The translations under genes and the position numbers were made by a program. This document shows, piece by piece, positions 1 to 5,875 of a stretch of DNA of 7,057 bases. Origin of the DNA: Pseudomonadota bacterium (lineage in GTDB: Bacteria > Pseudomonadota > Alphaproteobacteria > Rickettsiales > SXRF01); contig JAGWLJ010000073.1 of the NCBI GenBank assembly GCA_028873275.1, positions 1-7,057 of the forward strand, given 5' to 3'. The notes under the pieces are model-generated. The model was not told the origin of the DNA. It ran no database searches and was given only the letters and a program-made list of their open reading frames with translations. Each line of letters begins with the position of its first letter. Within the stretch, counting starts at the first letter, position 1.

Positions 1-574
1 CGGAGGGAATATCGACCAGTGAGATTTCGTCGGCCTTGTCGAACACGGCGTCGGGCACCGTTTCCTTGACCCACACGCCGGTGACGCGCGCCACCACGTC
101 GTTGAGGCTTTCCAAGTGCTGCACGTTGATGGTGGTGTAGACGCTGATGCCAGCCGCCAGCAGTTCCTCCACATCCTGCCAGCGCTTGGGATGGCGCGAG
201 CCGGGCGCATTGCTGTGCGCCAGCTCGTCGAGCAGGATCAGCTGCGGCTTCCTGGCCAGCGCCGCGTCGATATCGAATTCCTTGAGCAGCGTGCCGCGGT
301 ACTGGATTTCGCGGCTGGGCAGCAGCGGCAGCCCCTCGATCAGCTTCTTGGTATCCTCGCGGCCGTGCGTTTCTACCAGCCCGATGACGACATCGACTCC
401 TTCGCCCGACGCCTGCTTGCCGGCGGATAGCATGGCGTAAGTCTTACCGACGCCGGCGCAGGCGCCGAAGAAAATTTTGAGCTTGCCGCGCGTGCTCTCG
501 GCCTGCGCTTCCTTCTCCTCGGCCATGATGCGGCTCAGGAGCTCGTCGGGATTGGGGCGGGATTCGTCGGCCAT
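1..574 (-). CDS. kdpD: KdpD sensor histidine kinase, N-terminal part (runs off the left edge)
   Basis: Only the first 191 codons are present; the gene continues past base 1. KdpD is the inner-membrane sensor kinase that, with KdpE, controls the high-affinity potassium pump KdpFABC in response to potassium limitation and osmotic stress. The visible part is the cytoplasmic N-terminal domain. It has a Walker A motif GACAGVGKT (residues 37-45), the stretch VETHGRED (68-74 region), a Walker B-like LILLDELAHSNAPGSRHPKR (112-131) and TTINVQHLESLNDVV (147-161), all hallmark KdpD positions. The USP-like domain, membrane segments and kinase core would lie outside the window. The ATG at 574 is chosen because the same frame has a TGA at 610-608 with no ATG/GTG/TTG between, and family alignment starts here; no good Shine-Dalgarno is visible. 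It is transcribed away from the rest of the window, so it belongs to a separate unit. Identification is firm; completeness cannot be judged. Confidence 0.96.
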   Translation of the reverse strand, partial: MADESRPNPDELLSRIMAEEKEAQAESTRGKLKIFFGACAGVGKTYAMLSAGKQASGEGVDVVIGLVETHGREDTKKLIEGLPLLPSREIQYRGTLLKEFDIDAALARKPQLILLDELAHSNAPGSRHPKRWQDVEELLAAGISVYTTINVQHLESLNDVVARVTGVWVKETVPDAVFDKADEISLVDIPS

Positions 575-644
575 GGAACGGCATTCTGCATCAGCCAGAA
601 GGACTTGTCACTATCCTCTTCCGGGACAGGAAAGAATGGTCTTT

Positions 645-703
645 AGTCATAGGTCACGAGTCTCTGGTCTTCTTCCATGACTCATGACCAATGACCCATG
701 ACT
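645..703. repeat. Inverted pair of tandem heptamer arrays (4 + 4 units)
   Basis: The right arm (676-703) is four adjacent 7-base units of consensus CATGACY, starting at 676, 683, 690 and 697. They differ only at the first and last base of the unit. The left arm (645-672) is four adjacent 7-base units on the opposite strand with consensus RGTCANN, starting at 645, 652, 659 and 666; the two inner units are degraded. Three bases separate the arms. The outer halves pair best: 14 of 18 positions match between 645-662 and the reverse complement of 686-703. It lies between divergent genes, so it is unlikely to be a simple terminator. Heptameric short tandem repeats are known from cyanobacteria; whether this is the same kind of element, or a regulator-binding site, is not shown by the sequence. 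Confidence 0.8.
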
Positions 704-708
704 TTAAC

Positions 709-714
709 GGGGAG
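709..714 (+). promoter_or_regulatory. Ribosome binding site that fixes the start of the 76-aa gene
   Basis: GGGGAG lies 7 bases before the ATG at 722. An upstream in-frame ATG at 698 lies inside a heptamer repeat unit and has no purine-rich site before it, so 722 is preferred. Confidence 0.7.
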
Positions 715-721
715 CATAGTT

Positions 722-952
722 ATGACTATCTTTCAGAGCATTGAGCAATCCATTGTACGCATCGAGGAGCATATCGGCCATATCGTCGCGCTGCGCGAGC
801 AGTACGTCAAAGACGAAGGCGGACAGGGGCTGGCCGAGGTGAACAACAAGATTTCCGGGTTGAAAGCCTGGCTTCAGGACATCAGGGAGGCGATCTTCTC
901 CGATAAGGAGAAGATTAGCCATGCCGCCGAAGATTTAAAAAAGGATCTCTAG
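722..952 (+). CDS. Small helical protein of unknown function (76 aa)
   Basis: I do not recognise this protein. It is 76 residues, highly charged (many Glu, Lys, Asp) and has no signal peptide, membrane segment or cysteine. Regularly spaced Ile/Val/Leu residues, for example through IEQSIVRIEEHIGHIVAL near the N terminus, suggest a long amphipathic helix. A second helix lies around NNKISGLKAWLQDIREAIF, and the tail is Lys/Glu-rich (DLKKDL). Two helices joined by a short glycine-containing linker (GGQG, residues 33-36) would fit a small helical hairpin or coiled-coil protein; this is inference from composition. It is first in the plus-strand run, followed after 42 bases by the intramembrane protease gene. 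A good ribosome binding site and sensible codon use argue that it is real. The short length makes homology by eye impossible. Confidence 0.72.
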   Translation: MTIFQSIEQSIVRIEEHIGHIVALREQYVKDEGGQGLAEVNNKISGLKAWLQDIREAIFSDKEKISHAAEDLKKDL

Positions 953-994
953 GGGCATCTTGCGCCTCCGAACGGGCCATGCTACAGCCGGTCT

Positions 995-1654
995 ATGCTG
1001 GCGTTTTGCAGGTCTAACCCTTTTTGCCGCTATCTCGCGCCCTTCCTGATCTGGCTGCTGGCATCGGCGGCACAGTCGGCCGTGCCGCACAGCCCGCTGA
1101 CATGGCTGACCTATGCGATCAAGGTCATTATTACGGTTCCGGTCATCCTTTTATTATTCAAAGGTCACTGGGCGGAGATCGAGGGCCGGTTCGATCGGCG
1201 CGCCGTCTGGGCGGGTCTCGCCGTACTCGCGGCATGGCTTGGAAATTACACGCTCTGCTGCGCCCATTCCTCCGCAGCCTTTAATCCGGCCACGCTAAGC
1301 CCCGCCATGGCCCTACTGGCGATGACTGTTCGCCTGGCCGGAGCAAGCACCGTAGTGCCGTTTTTGGAAGAAACGGTCTGGCGCTCGTTTCTAATGCGCT
1401 TTCTTATCAGGAATGATTTTCTTTCCGTGCCGCTTGGCACCTATAGCGCCTGGGCATTCTGGATCACGACATTGATCTTCGCCGCCATGCACCCCATATC
1501 CCTATGGCCGGCCGCCGCGTTCGCCGGCTGGGCGTATGGGATGTATCTGGTGAAAACGAAGAATCTGGTGGGCTGCATGATCGCGCATGGCGTGACCAAT
1601 CTGGGACTGGGCCTTTATGCCATCGCCACACAGGAATGGGGGCTTTGGGGATAA
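995..1654 (+). CDS. CPBP/CAAX-type glutamic intramembrane protease, exosortase-associated subgroup
   Basis: This 219-aa multi-pass membrane protein of the Abi/CPBP (Rce1-like) family would cleave substrates within the membrane. The conserved motifs are all present: EE..xR as EETVWR (E125, E126, R130), FxxxH as FAAMH (F162, H166) and HGxTN as HGVTN (H198, N202). Hydrophobic segments lie at about 11-30, 36-55, 70-88, 101-124, 150-165, 169-186 and 190-212. The pattern VPFLEETVWRSFLMRFLI, then PLGTYSAWAF and the C-terminal W-G-L-W, resembles the CAAX prenyl protease-related group found with exosortase/PEP-CTERM-type sorting (TIGR03008-like); this subgroup call is from memory of the family pattern. 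No exosortase or sorting-signal protein is in the window. The start is the only ATG in frame after the TAG at 950-952 and lacks a clear Shine-Dalgarno. Its TAA overlaps the ygfZ ATG by one base, implying coupled translation. The substrate is unknown. Confidence 0.88.
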   Translation: MLAFCRSNPFCRYLAPFLIWLLASAAQSAVPHSPLTWLTYAIKVIITVPVILLLFKGHWAEIEGRFDRRAVWAGLAVLAAWLGNYTLCCAHSSAAFNPATLSPAMALLAMTVRLAGASTVVPFLEETVWRSFLMRFLIRNDFLSVPLGTYSAWAFWITTLIFAAMHPISLWPAAAFAGWAYGMYLVKTKNLVGCMIAHGVTNLGLGLYAIATQEWGLWG

Positions 1655-2517
1655 TGCCTTACGCGCAACTGGACGATCGCGGCCTGCTGAAAGTCTCCGG
1701 CGAGGAGGCTGTTGCCTTCCTGCAGGGGCTGGTCAGCAACGACGTGCGACCACTGGCGCAGAACCGCGCCGTCTACGCCGCCATGCTGACGCCGCAGGGC
1801 CGCTTCCTGCATGATTTTTTTCTTCTGCCGTGGCCGGATGGTATTCTCATCGATGTCAGCAGCGCCCGCCTGCCCGATCTCCTCCAGCGCCTGACGCTCT
1901 ATCGCCTGCGCTCGAAAATAAACCTCGAGCCGATGCCGGGGATGAGCGTGACGGCAGCCTGGGAACGGGATTCAGGATTCGGAATTCAAGATTCCGGGGT
2001 GTTCTCCGATCCCCGGCTGCCGGAGCTTGGCTGGCGCATTATTGGCGAAGCGGTCGATCTCGGTCCCGGCCGCGCCGATGCCGAGGCCTATGAGCGCCAC
2101 CGGCTGGATCTGGGCGTGCCGGATGGCAGCCGGGACATGATCGCCGATAAATCGCTGCTGCTTGAATTTGGATTCGAGGACCTGCACGGCGTCGATTTCG
2201 CCAAGGGCTGCTACGTCGGCCAGGAGGTGACGGCGCGCAGCAAGCATCGCGGCCAGGTGCGCCGCTTTATTTATCACGTGCGCGCCGGCGGCGACATGCT
2301 GCCGCTCCCCGGCACGCCCGTCATGCTGGGCGACGTGCAGGCGGGAGAAATGCGCTCGTCGCTGGGCAACACCGGACTGGCGCTGCTCAAAGTGGCGGAA
2401 GCAGAAAAGGCGGAAGCGGGCCGCCTGATGTTCCATGCCGGCACGGCGGCGCTCAAAGCATCGCTGCCGCAATGGGTTACCCGCCCGCCGGCGGCGGTGA
2501 CGATCGATGCCGTTTAA
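1654..2517 (+). CDS. ygfZ: YgfZ/GcvT-like folate-binding protein (CAF17/IBA57 family)
   Basis: This 287-aa protein belongs to the YgfZ/CAF17/IBA57 family, related to the glycine-cleavage T protein. It uses tetrahydrofolate to help assemble or repair certain Fe-S enzymes, including the radical-SAM enzyme MiaB in E. coli. The signature K-G-C-Y-x-G-Q-E is at 184-191 with the family cysteine at C186. The N-terminal part (FLQGLVSNDV, AAMLTPQGRFLHDFF, residues 22-56) is typical of the folate-binding fold, and the C-terminal barrel begins near 205. The start at 1654 is chosen because the family's N-terminal pattern begins here; the reading frame stays open back to 1504 but that part overlaps the protease gene. 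The ATG shares one base with the protease stop (TAATG), so translation is probably coupled, with G-rich runs at 1638-1642 and 1647-1650. Residues 106-115 are encoded by a heptamer repeat, described separately. Function is well supported; the exact client enzymes are not. Confidence 0.94.
   Translation: MPYAQLDDRGLLKVSGEEAVAFLQGLVSNDVRPLAQNRAVYAAMLTPQGRFLHDFFLLPWPDGILIDVSSARLPDLLQRLTLYRLRSKINLEPMPGMSVTAAWERDSGFGIQDSGVFSDPRLPELGWRIIGEAVDLGPGRADAEAYERHRLDLGVPDGSRDMIADKSLLLEFGFEDLHGVDFAKGCYVGQEVTARSKHRGQVRRFIYHVRAGGDMLPLPGTPVMLGDVQAGEMRSSLGNTGLALLKVAEAEKAEAGRLMFHAGTAALKASLPQWVTRPPAAVTIDAV
1969..1996 (+). repeat. Four tandem heptamers inside ygfZ
   Basis: Four adjacent 7-base units of consensus GATTCRG start at 1969, 1976, 1983 and 1990. 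The core ATTC is kept in all four, and the third unit diverges most. They are read in the ygfZ frame as DSGFGIQDSG (residues 106-115), in what looks like a variable linker just before the DPRLPELGWR segment. Unit length and copy number match the intergenic array at 676-703, although the unit sequence differs. Confidence 0.75.
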
Positions 2518-2544
2518 ATCCTATGTTTTTTAGGGCGGTTGCGT

Positions 2545-2550
2545 TATAAT
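2545..2550 (+). promoter_or_regulatory. Perfect -10 box placed for leaderless yqgE mRNA
   Basis: TATAAT is a consensus sigma-70-type -10 hexamer. Counting its last base as -7 puts +1 at 2557, the A of the first ATG of yqgE. The -35 is poor (TATGTT at 17-base spacing) and there is no TGn extension. The gap between ygfZ and yqgE has no Shine-Dalgarno close to the start, which fits a leaderless transcript. This is inference from spacing. Confidence 0.5.
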
Positions 2551-2556
2551 GGCCAT

Positions 2557-3147
2557 ATGATGGATGGCATGGCACAAACGCTTGGCGGACAGGACGGCTC
2601 CCTCGTAGGACAGCTGCTGATCGCCACGCCGGCAATCCAGGAATCCTGCTTTGCCCGCTCGGTGATTTATATGTGCGCCCATAACGAAGCGGGCGCCATG
2701 GGCATCATCATCAACTCTCCCATCGAGAACCTGAATATTGACGAAATTTTCAAGCAGTTGCATATCGCGGAGCAGCCCGCGGCGCGGCCGCTGCCGGTGC
2801 ATTTCGGCGGACCGGTGGAATCCAATCGCGGCTTCGTGCTGCACAGCGCCGATTATGCCGGCGGCGACAGCATCGTTCGGAAAGACGGCATCGCCGTCAC
2901 CGCCAACGTCTCCATCCTGCATGAACTGGCACAGGGCAAGGGCCCGGCGCAGGGCATGCTGGTGCTGGGCTATGCCGGCTGGTCGGCCGGGCAGCTCGAA
3001 TCCGAAATCGAGAGCGGCAGCTGGCTGACCGTCCCCGCCAACGCCCGGCTGGTCTTCGGCACTGACAACGAGGCCAAGTGGAACCTCGCCGTTTCCACGC
3101 TGGGCATCGATATGGGGCATTTTTCAACGGTGGTGGGACACGCCTAG
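2557..3147 (+). CDS. yqgE: YqgE/AlgH family protein (UPF0301)
   Basis: This 196-aa protein belongs to the YqgE/AlgH family (UPF0301), small soluble proteins widespread in proteobacteria whose biochemical role is not settled. The family landmarks are all present in order: GQLLIATPAIQ near the N terminus, FARSVIYMCAHN, GAMGIIINSPIENL, VHFGGPVESNRGFVLHS, the GYAGWSAGQLE segment, GSWLTVPA and the C-terminal GIDMGHFSTVVGHA. The length is normal. ATG codons lie at 2557, 2560 and 2569; none has a proper Shine-Dalgarno, and 2557 coincides with the transcription start predicted from the -10 box at 2545-2550. The frame is open upstream to a TTG at 2539, but that would put the -10 box inside the coding region. 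The gene sits 39 bases after ygfZ and 48 before gltX. The family call is secure; no enzymatic function should be assumed. Confidence 0.93.
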   Translation: MMDGMAQTLGGQDGSLVGQLLIATPAIQESCFARSVIYMCAHNEAGAMGIIINSPIENLNIDEIFKQLHIAEQPAARPLPVHFGGPVESNRGFVLHSADYAGGDSIVRKDGIAVTANVSILHELAQGKGPAQGMLVLGYAGWSAGQLESEIESGSWLTVPANARLVFGTDNEAKWNLAVSTLGIDMGHFSTVVGHA

Positions 3148-3172
3148 CCCCCTTAATCTCTGGACTTTTTAC

Positions 3173-3178
3173 GATAAT
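3173..3178 (+). promoter_or_regulatory. Possible -10 box before gltX
   Basis: GATAAT matches the -10 consensus at five of six bases and would start transcription near 3185, giving a leader of about 11 bases. No good -35 was found. In a short gap between two co-directional genes this could be an internal promoter, but chance is a fair alternative. Confidence 0.3.
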
Positions 3179-3195
3179 CGCGGCACAAGAAGGCC

Positions 3196-4527
3196 ATGGT
3201 TAAAGTCCGCTTCGCCCCCTCGCCTACCGGTTTTTTGCATGTCGGCAATGTCCGCACGGCGCTGGTCAACTGGCTGTTCGCCCGCAGGCACGGAGGGCAT
3301 TTTCTTTTACGAATAGACGATACCGATCCTGAGCGATCACGGCAGGAATATGCCAATGCCATCATGAACGACTTAGAATGGCTTGGTCTAAATTGGGATG
3401 GTGAAGCAGTATGGCAATCTACTCGCTTTGATCGCTATCGTAGAGCAACAGAAGAATTAAAAATTCAAAACAGGCTTTACCCCTGCTACGAAACGGCGGA
3501 GGAACTGGACATGCAGCGCAAGATGCTGGCGGGCCGCGGTCTGCCGCCCATCTATAATCGCGCCGGCCTTAAATTATCCGATGAACAGAAGAAAAAATAC
3601 GAAGCGGAAGGCCGCCGCCCCCATTACCGCTTCCTGCTCAATGATGAGGAAGTCTCATGGAATGATCTCATCCGCGGCCCGGCGCATTTCAAGGCGACAC
3701 ATATGAGCGACCCGGTGCTGCTGCGCGAGGACGGCGTTCCCGTTTATACGCTGGCCTCGGTGGTCGATGACGGCGAGATGCATATCACCCATGTCGTCCG
3801 CGGCGAGGACCATGTCAGCAATACCGCCGTCCAGATCCAGATTTACAAGGCGCTGGGCTTCGCCGTGCCTGAATTTGCTCACATGGCCCTGCTTAAGACC
3901 AAAGAGGGAGAACTCTCCAAGCGCCTCGGCGGCAACGATATCCGCTCGCTGCGCGAAGCAAGCATCCTGCCCATGGCCATCAACTCCCTGCTGGCCCGCA
4001 TCGGCACCTCGAAACCCGTAGAGCCTATGGACTCGCTGGATGAGCTGGTAAGGGATTTCGACTTTTCTGCCTTTGGCCGCGCGCCCGCCATATTCGACCC
4101 GGCGGAACTGGAGCGCCTCAACACCAAGCTGTTGCACGAAATGGAATATGACGAAGCGCTTCTCATTATGGAAGATTTGGCGCATTTCAGTGACGAAGCC
4201 TTCTGGCTCTCCATTCGCGCCAATATCAAAACCCTGGCCGAGGCGCGCCAGTGGTGGGATATCCTACACGGCGATATCCAGGCAGATCTCAACCATGATG
4301 ATCGCGCCTTCGCCCGCTCCACCATCGCCAGCCTGCCGCCCGAGCCGTGGAACGAGACGACCTATGATACCTGGATTGCCGCGGTTAAACCGGCCACCGC
4401 GCGCAAGGGCAAGGAGCTGTTCCTGCCGCTGCGCAAGGCCCTGACCGGGCAGGAACAGGGGCCGGAACTCAAGAAACTGCTGCCGCTGCTGGGGCGGGAG
4501 AAAGTGATGGAGAGATTATCCGCATGA
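3196..4527 (+). CDS. gltX: Glutamyl-tRNA synthetase, second-paralogue (GltX2) type
   Basis: This 443-aa class I aminoacyl-tRNA synthetase attaches glutamate to tRNA in the cytoplasm. The N terminus RFAPSPTGFLHVGNVRTAL (5-23) carries the HIGH-type motif HVGN (15-18). RIDDTDPERS (39-48), SDPVLLREDG (171-180), HVVRGEDHVSNT (199-210) and the KMSKS-equivalent ELSKR (239-243) follow, and the C-terminal anticodon-binding part ends with KGKELFLPLRKALTG (404-418). It lacks the four-ligand zinc site of E. coli GluRS: the region has only C97. The YETAEELD...GLPPIYNRA pattern fits the GltX2 branch of bacteria with two GluRS genes, some of which serve the GatCAB amidotransferase route to Gln-tRNA(Gln); which tRNA this one charges cannot be read here. 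The start is fixed by family alignment; AAGAAGG at 3187-3193 is unusually close (2 bases). Its TGA overlaps the cysS ATG. Codons 36-95 are AT-rich compared with the rest. Confidence 0.96.
   Translation: MVKVRFAPSPTGFLHVGNVRTALVNWLFARRHGGHFLLRIDDTDPERSRQEYANAIMNDLEWLGLNWDGEAVWQSTRFDRYRRATEELKIQNRLYPCYETAEELDMQRKMLAGRGLPPIYNRAGLKLSDEQKKKYEAEGRRPHYRFLLNDEEVSWNDLIRGPAHFKATHMSDPVLLREDGVPVYTLASVVDDGEMHITHVVRGEDHVSNTAVQIQIYKALGFAVPEFAHMALLKTKEGELSKRLGGNDIRSLREASILPMAINSLLARIGTSKPVEPMDSLDELVRDFDFSAFGRAPAIFDPAELERLNTKLLHEMEYDEALLIMEDLAHFSDEAFWLSIRANIKTLAEARQWWDILHGDIQADLNHDDRAFARSTIASLPPEPWNETTYDTWIAAVKPATARKGKELFLPLRKALTGQEQGPELKKLLPLLGREKVMERLSA
4509..4514 (+). promoter_or_regulatory. Ribosome binding site of cysS inside gltX
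   Basis: GGAGAG lies 9 bases before the cysS ATG, within the last codons of gltX. Together with the ATGA overlap it supports coupled translation and the start at 4524. Confidence 0.6.
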
Positions 4528-5858
4528 CCCCGACCCTCCACCTCTACAACACCCTCACCCGTCGCAAGGAAGCCTTCGCCCCGATCGACCCGGCCAATGT
4601 CCGCATGTATGTCTGCGGGCCGACGGTGTATGACCGGCCGCACCTGGGCAATGCGCGCTCGGTGGTGGTGTATGACGTGCTGTACCGGCTGCTCATGCGG
4701 CTCTATGGAAAAGAGCATGTCACCTACGTGCGCAACATCACTGATGTGGACGATAAGATCAACGCCGCCGCCAAAGCGAATAACGAACCGATCTCGGCGC
4801 TGACCACCCGCATCGAAGGTTGGTTCCATGACGATATGGCGGCGCTTAATTGCGAGCTTCCAAACAAGGAGCCGCATGCCACGGCGCACATAAAGCAAAT
4901 GATTAGGATTATTGAGCAACTTATTGATAAAAAATATGCTTACGTCGCCGATGGTCATGTGCTTTTTGCTGTTGCCAGCTACAAGGATTACGGCGCTCTC
5001 TCCGGTCGCAAGCTGGACGAGCTGATCGCCGGCGCGCGCGTAGAGGTCGAATCCTATAAGAAGCATCCGGGCGATTTCGTGCTATGGAAACCGGCCGAGC
5101 CGGACGACGATCCCTCCAGTGTCTTCGATAGCCCATGGGGTAAGGGCCGGCCCGGCTGGCATATCGAATGCTCGGCCATGAGCACCACCTATCTGGGCGA
5201 GGATTTCGATATTCATGGCGGCGGCGCCGACCTCATGTTCCCGCATCACGAAAACGAGATCGCCCAGAGCCGCTGCGCCCTCCCCGGCTCACATTTTGCT
5301 CGCTATTGGGTGCATAACGGATTTCTTACCGTCAACGGCGAGAAGATGAGCAAATCCCTGGGGAACTTTATTACCGTCAGGGATTTGCTGGATAAGGGCG
5401 TTAAGGGCGAGGTGATCCGGCTGGCCTTGCTAACCGCCAAATATAATGAGCCACTCGATTGGAATGAAAAACTGGTACACGATGCAAAAACGACGCTAGA
5501 TAAATTTTATAGATATTTGGATACATGGGATGTCGAAGACGAAATTTCTCCGCATGTAATCAAGGCATTAATGGATGACCTCAATATGCCCCGAGCACTT
5601 TCTATTGTATTAAGCATAGAGAATGCGAGTGTAGTAGTATCCACTCTTAAATTTCTAGGGTTTTTGAAATCTACCCCTGAGGAGTGGTTTAAAGGCGACG
5701 GCGTCGATAATGAGGTAGAAAATCTTATTAATCAGCGCATTGCCGCCAAAAAGGCCAAAAACTGGGCGGAGGCCGATCGCATCCGTAAAACGCTTGCCGA
5801 TCAGGGCATTATATTGGAAGATAGGCCGGACGGAACAACCGATTGGCGGCGCGCCTGA
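4524..5858 (+). CDS. cysS: Cysteinyl-tRNA synthetase
   Basis: This 444-aa class I synthetase charges tRNA(Cys) with cysteine in the cytoplasm. The HIGH motif is HLGN (40-43) within VCGPTVYDRPHLGNARSV. The zinc ligands expected from E. coli CysRS are all present with the same spacing: C31, C216 (WHIECSAMS), H241 and E245 (HHENEIAQS). KMSKS is intact at 274-278, followed by LGNFITVRDLL. The DALR-type helical domain follows (about 310-390, DDLNMPRAL at 351-359), and the end, AAKKAKNWAEADRIR then ILEDRPDGTTDWRR, is the usual CysRS tail. The length is slightly below the E. coli protein, normal for compact forms. The ATG overlaps the gltX stop by four bases, with GGAGAG 9 bases upstream. All catalytic residues are present, so it should be active. 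Codons of roughly 313-392 are AT-rich (about 39% GC by hand count against about two thirds in the catalytic region upstream), suggesting a mosaic C-terminal domain. Confidence 0.97.
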   Translation: MTPTLHLYNTLTRRKEAFAPIDPANVRMYVCGPTVYDRPHLGNARSVVVYDVLYRLLMRLYGKEHVTYVRNITDVDDKINAAAKANNEPISALTTRIEGWFHDDMAALNCELPNKEPHATAHIKQMIRIIEQLIDKKYAYVADGHVLFAVASYKDYGALSGRKLDELIAGARVEVESYKKHPGDFVLWKPAEPDDDPSSVFDSPWGKGRPGWHIECSAMSTTYLGEDFDIHGGGADLMFPHHENEIAQSRCALPGSHFARYWVHNGFLTVNGEKMSKSLGNFITVRDLLDKGVKGEVIRLALLTAKYNEPLDWNEKLVHDAKTTLDKFYRYLDTWDVEDEISPHVIKALMDDLNMPRALSIVLSIENASVVVSTLKFLGFLKSTPEEWFKGDGVDNEVENLINQRIAAKKAKNWAEADRIRKTLADQGIILEDRPDGTTDWRRA

Positions 5859-5864
5859 TCTGAT

Positions 5865-5869
5865 AAGGA
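5865..5869 (+). promoter_or_regulatory. Ribosome binding site that decides the start of the 187-aa gene
   Basis: AAGGA ends directly against an ATG at 5870 but lies 6 bases before a second in-frame ATG at 5876. Normal spacing favours 5876 as the start. Confidence 0.65.
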
Positions 5870-5875
5870 ATGAAC

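Larger units (their letters stand above)
575..721. other. Divergent intergenic region between kdpD and the 76-aa gene
   Basis: These 147 bases separate two genes transcribed away from each other, so promoters for both should lie here. I could not find a convincing -35/-10 pair on either strand. The part next to kdpD (575-640) has no clear structure beyond a short TTCC/GGAA inverted pair near 620-633. The part next to the plus-strand gene (645-703) is filled by heptamer repeats, described separately, and leaves only about 18 bases between the repeats and the start codon. Confidence 0.7.

Noticed and set aside
116..440. Two open frames on the plus strand opposite kdpD
   Set aside because: The minus strand encodes an unmistakable KdpD N terminus here, so the plus-strand frames are shadows.
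1504..1653. Upstream extension of ygfZ to an ATG at 1504
   Set aside because: The extension overlaps the C-terminal motifs of the protease gene and the YgfZ family pattern begins at 1654.
2526..2531. T6 run after ygfZ as an intrinsic terminator
   Set aside because: No GC-rich hairpin precedes it; the run is more likely upstream promoter sequence for yqgE.
2539..2556. TTG start for yqgE
   Set aside because: It would place the consensus -10 box in the coding region and adds residues not typical of the family.
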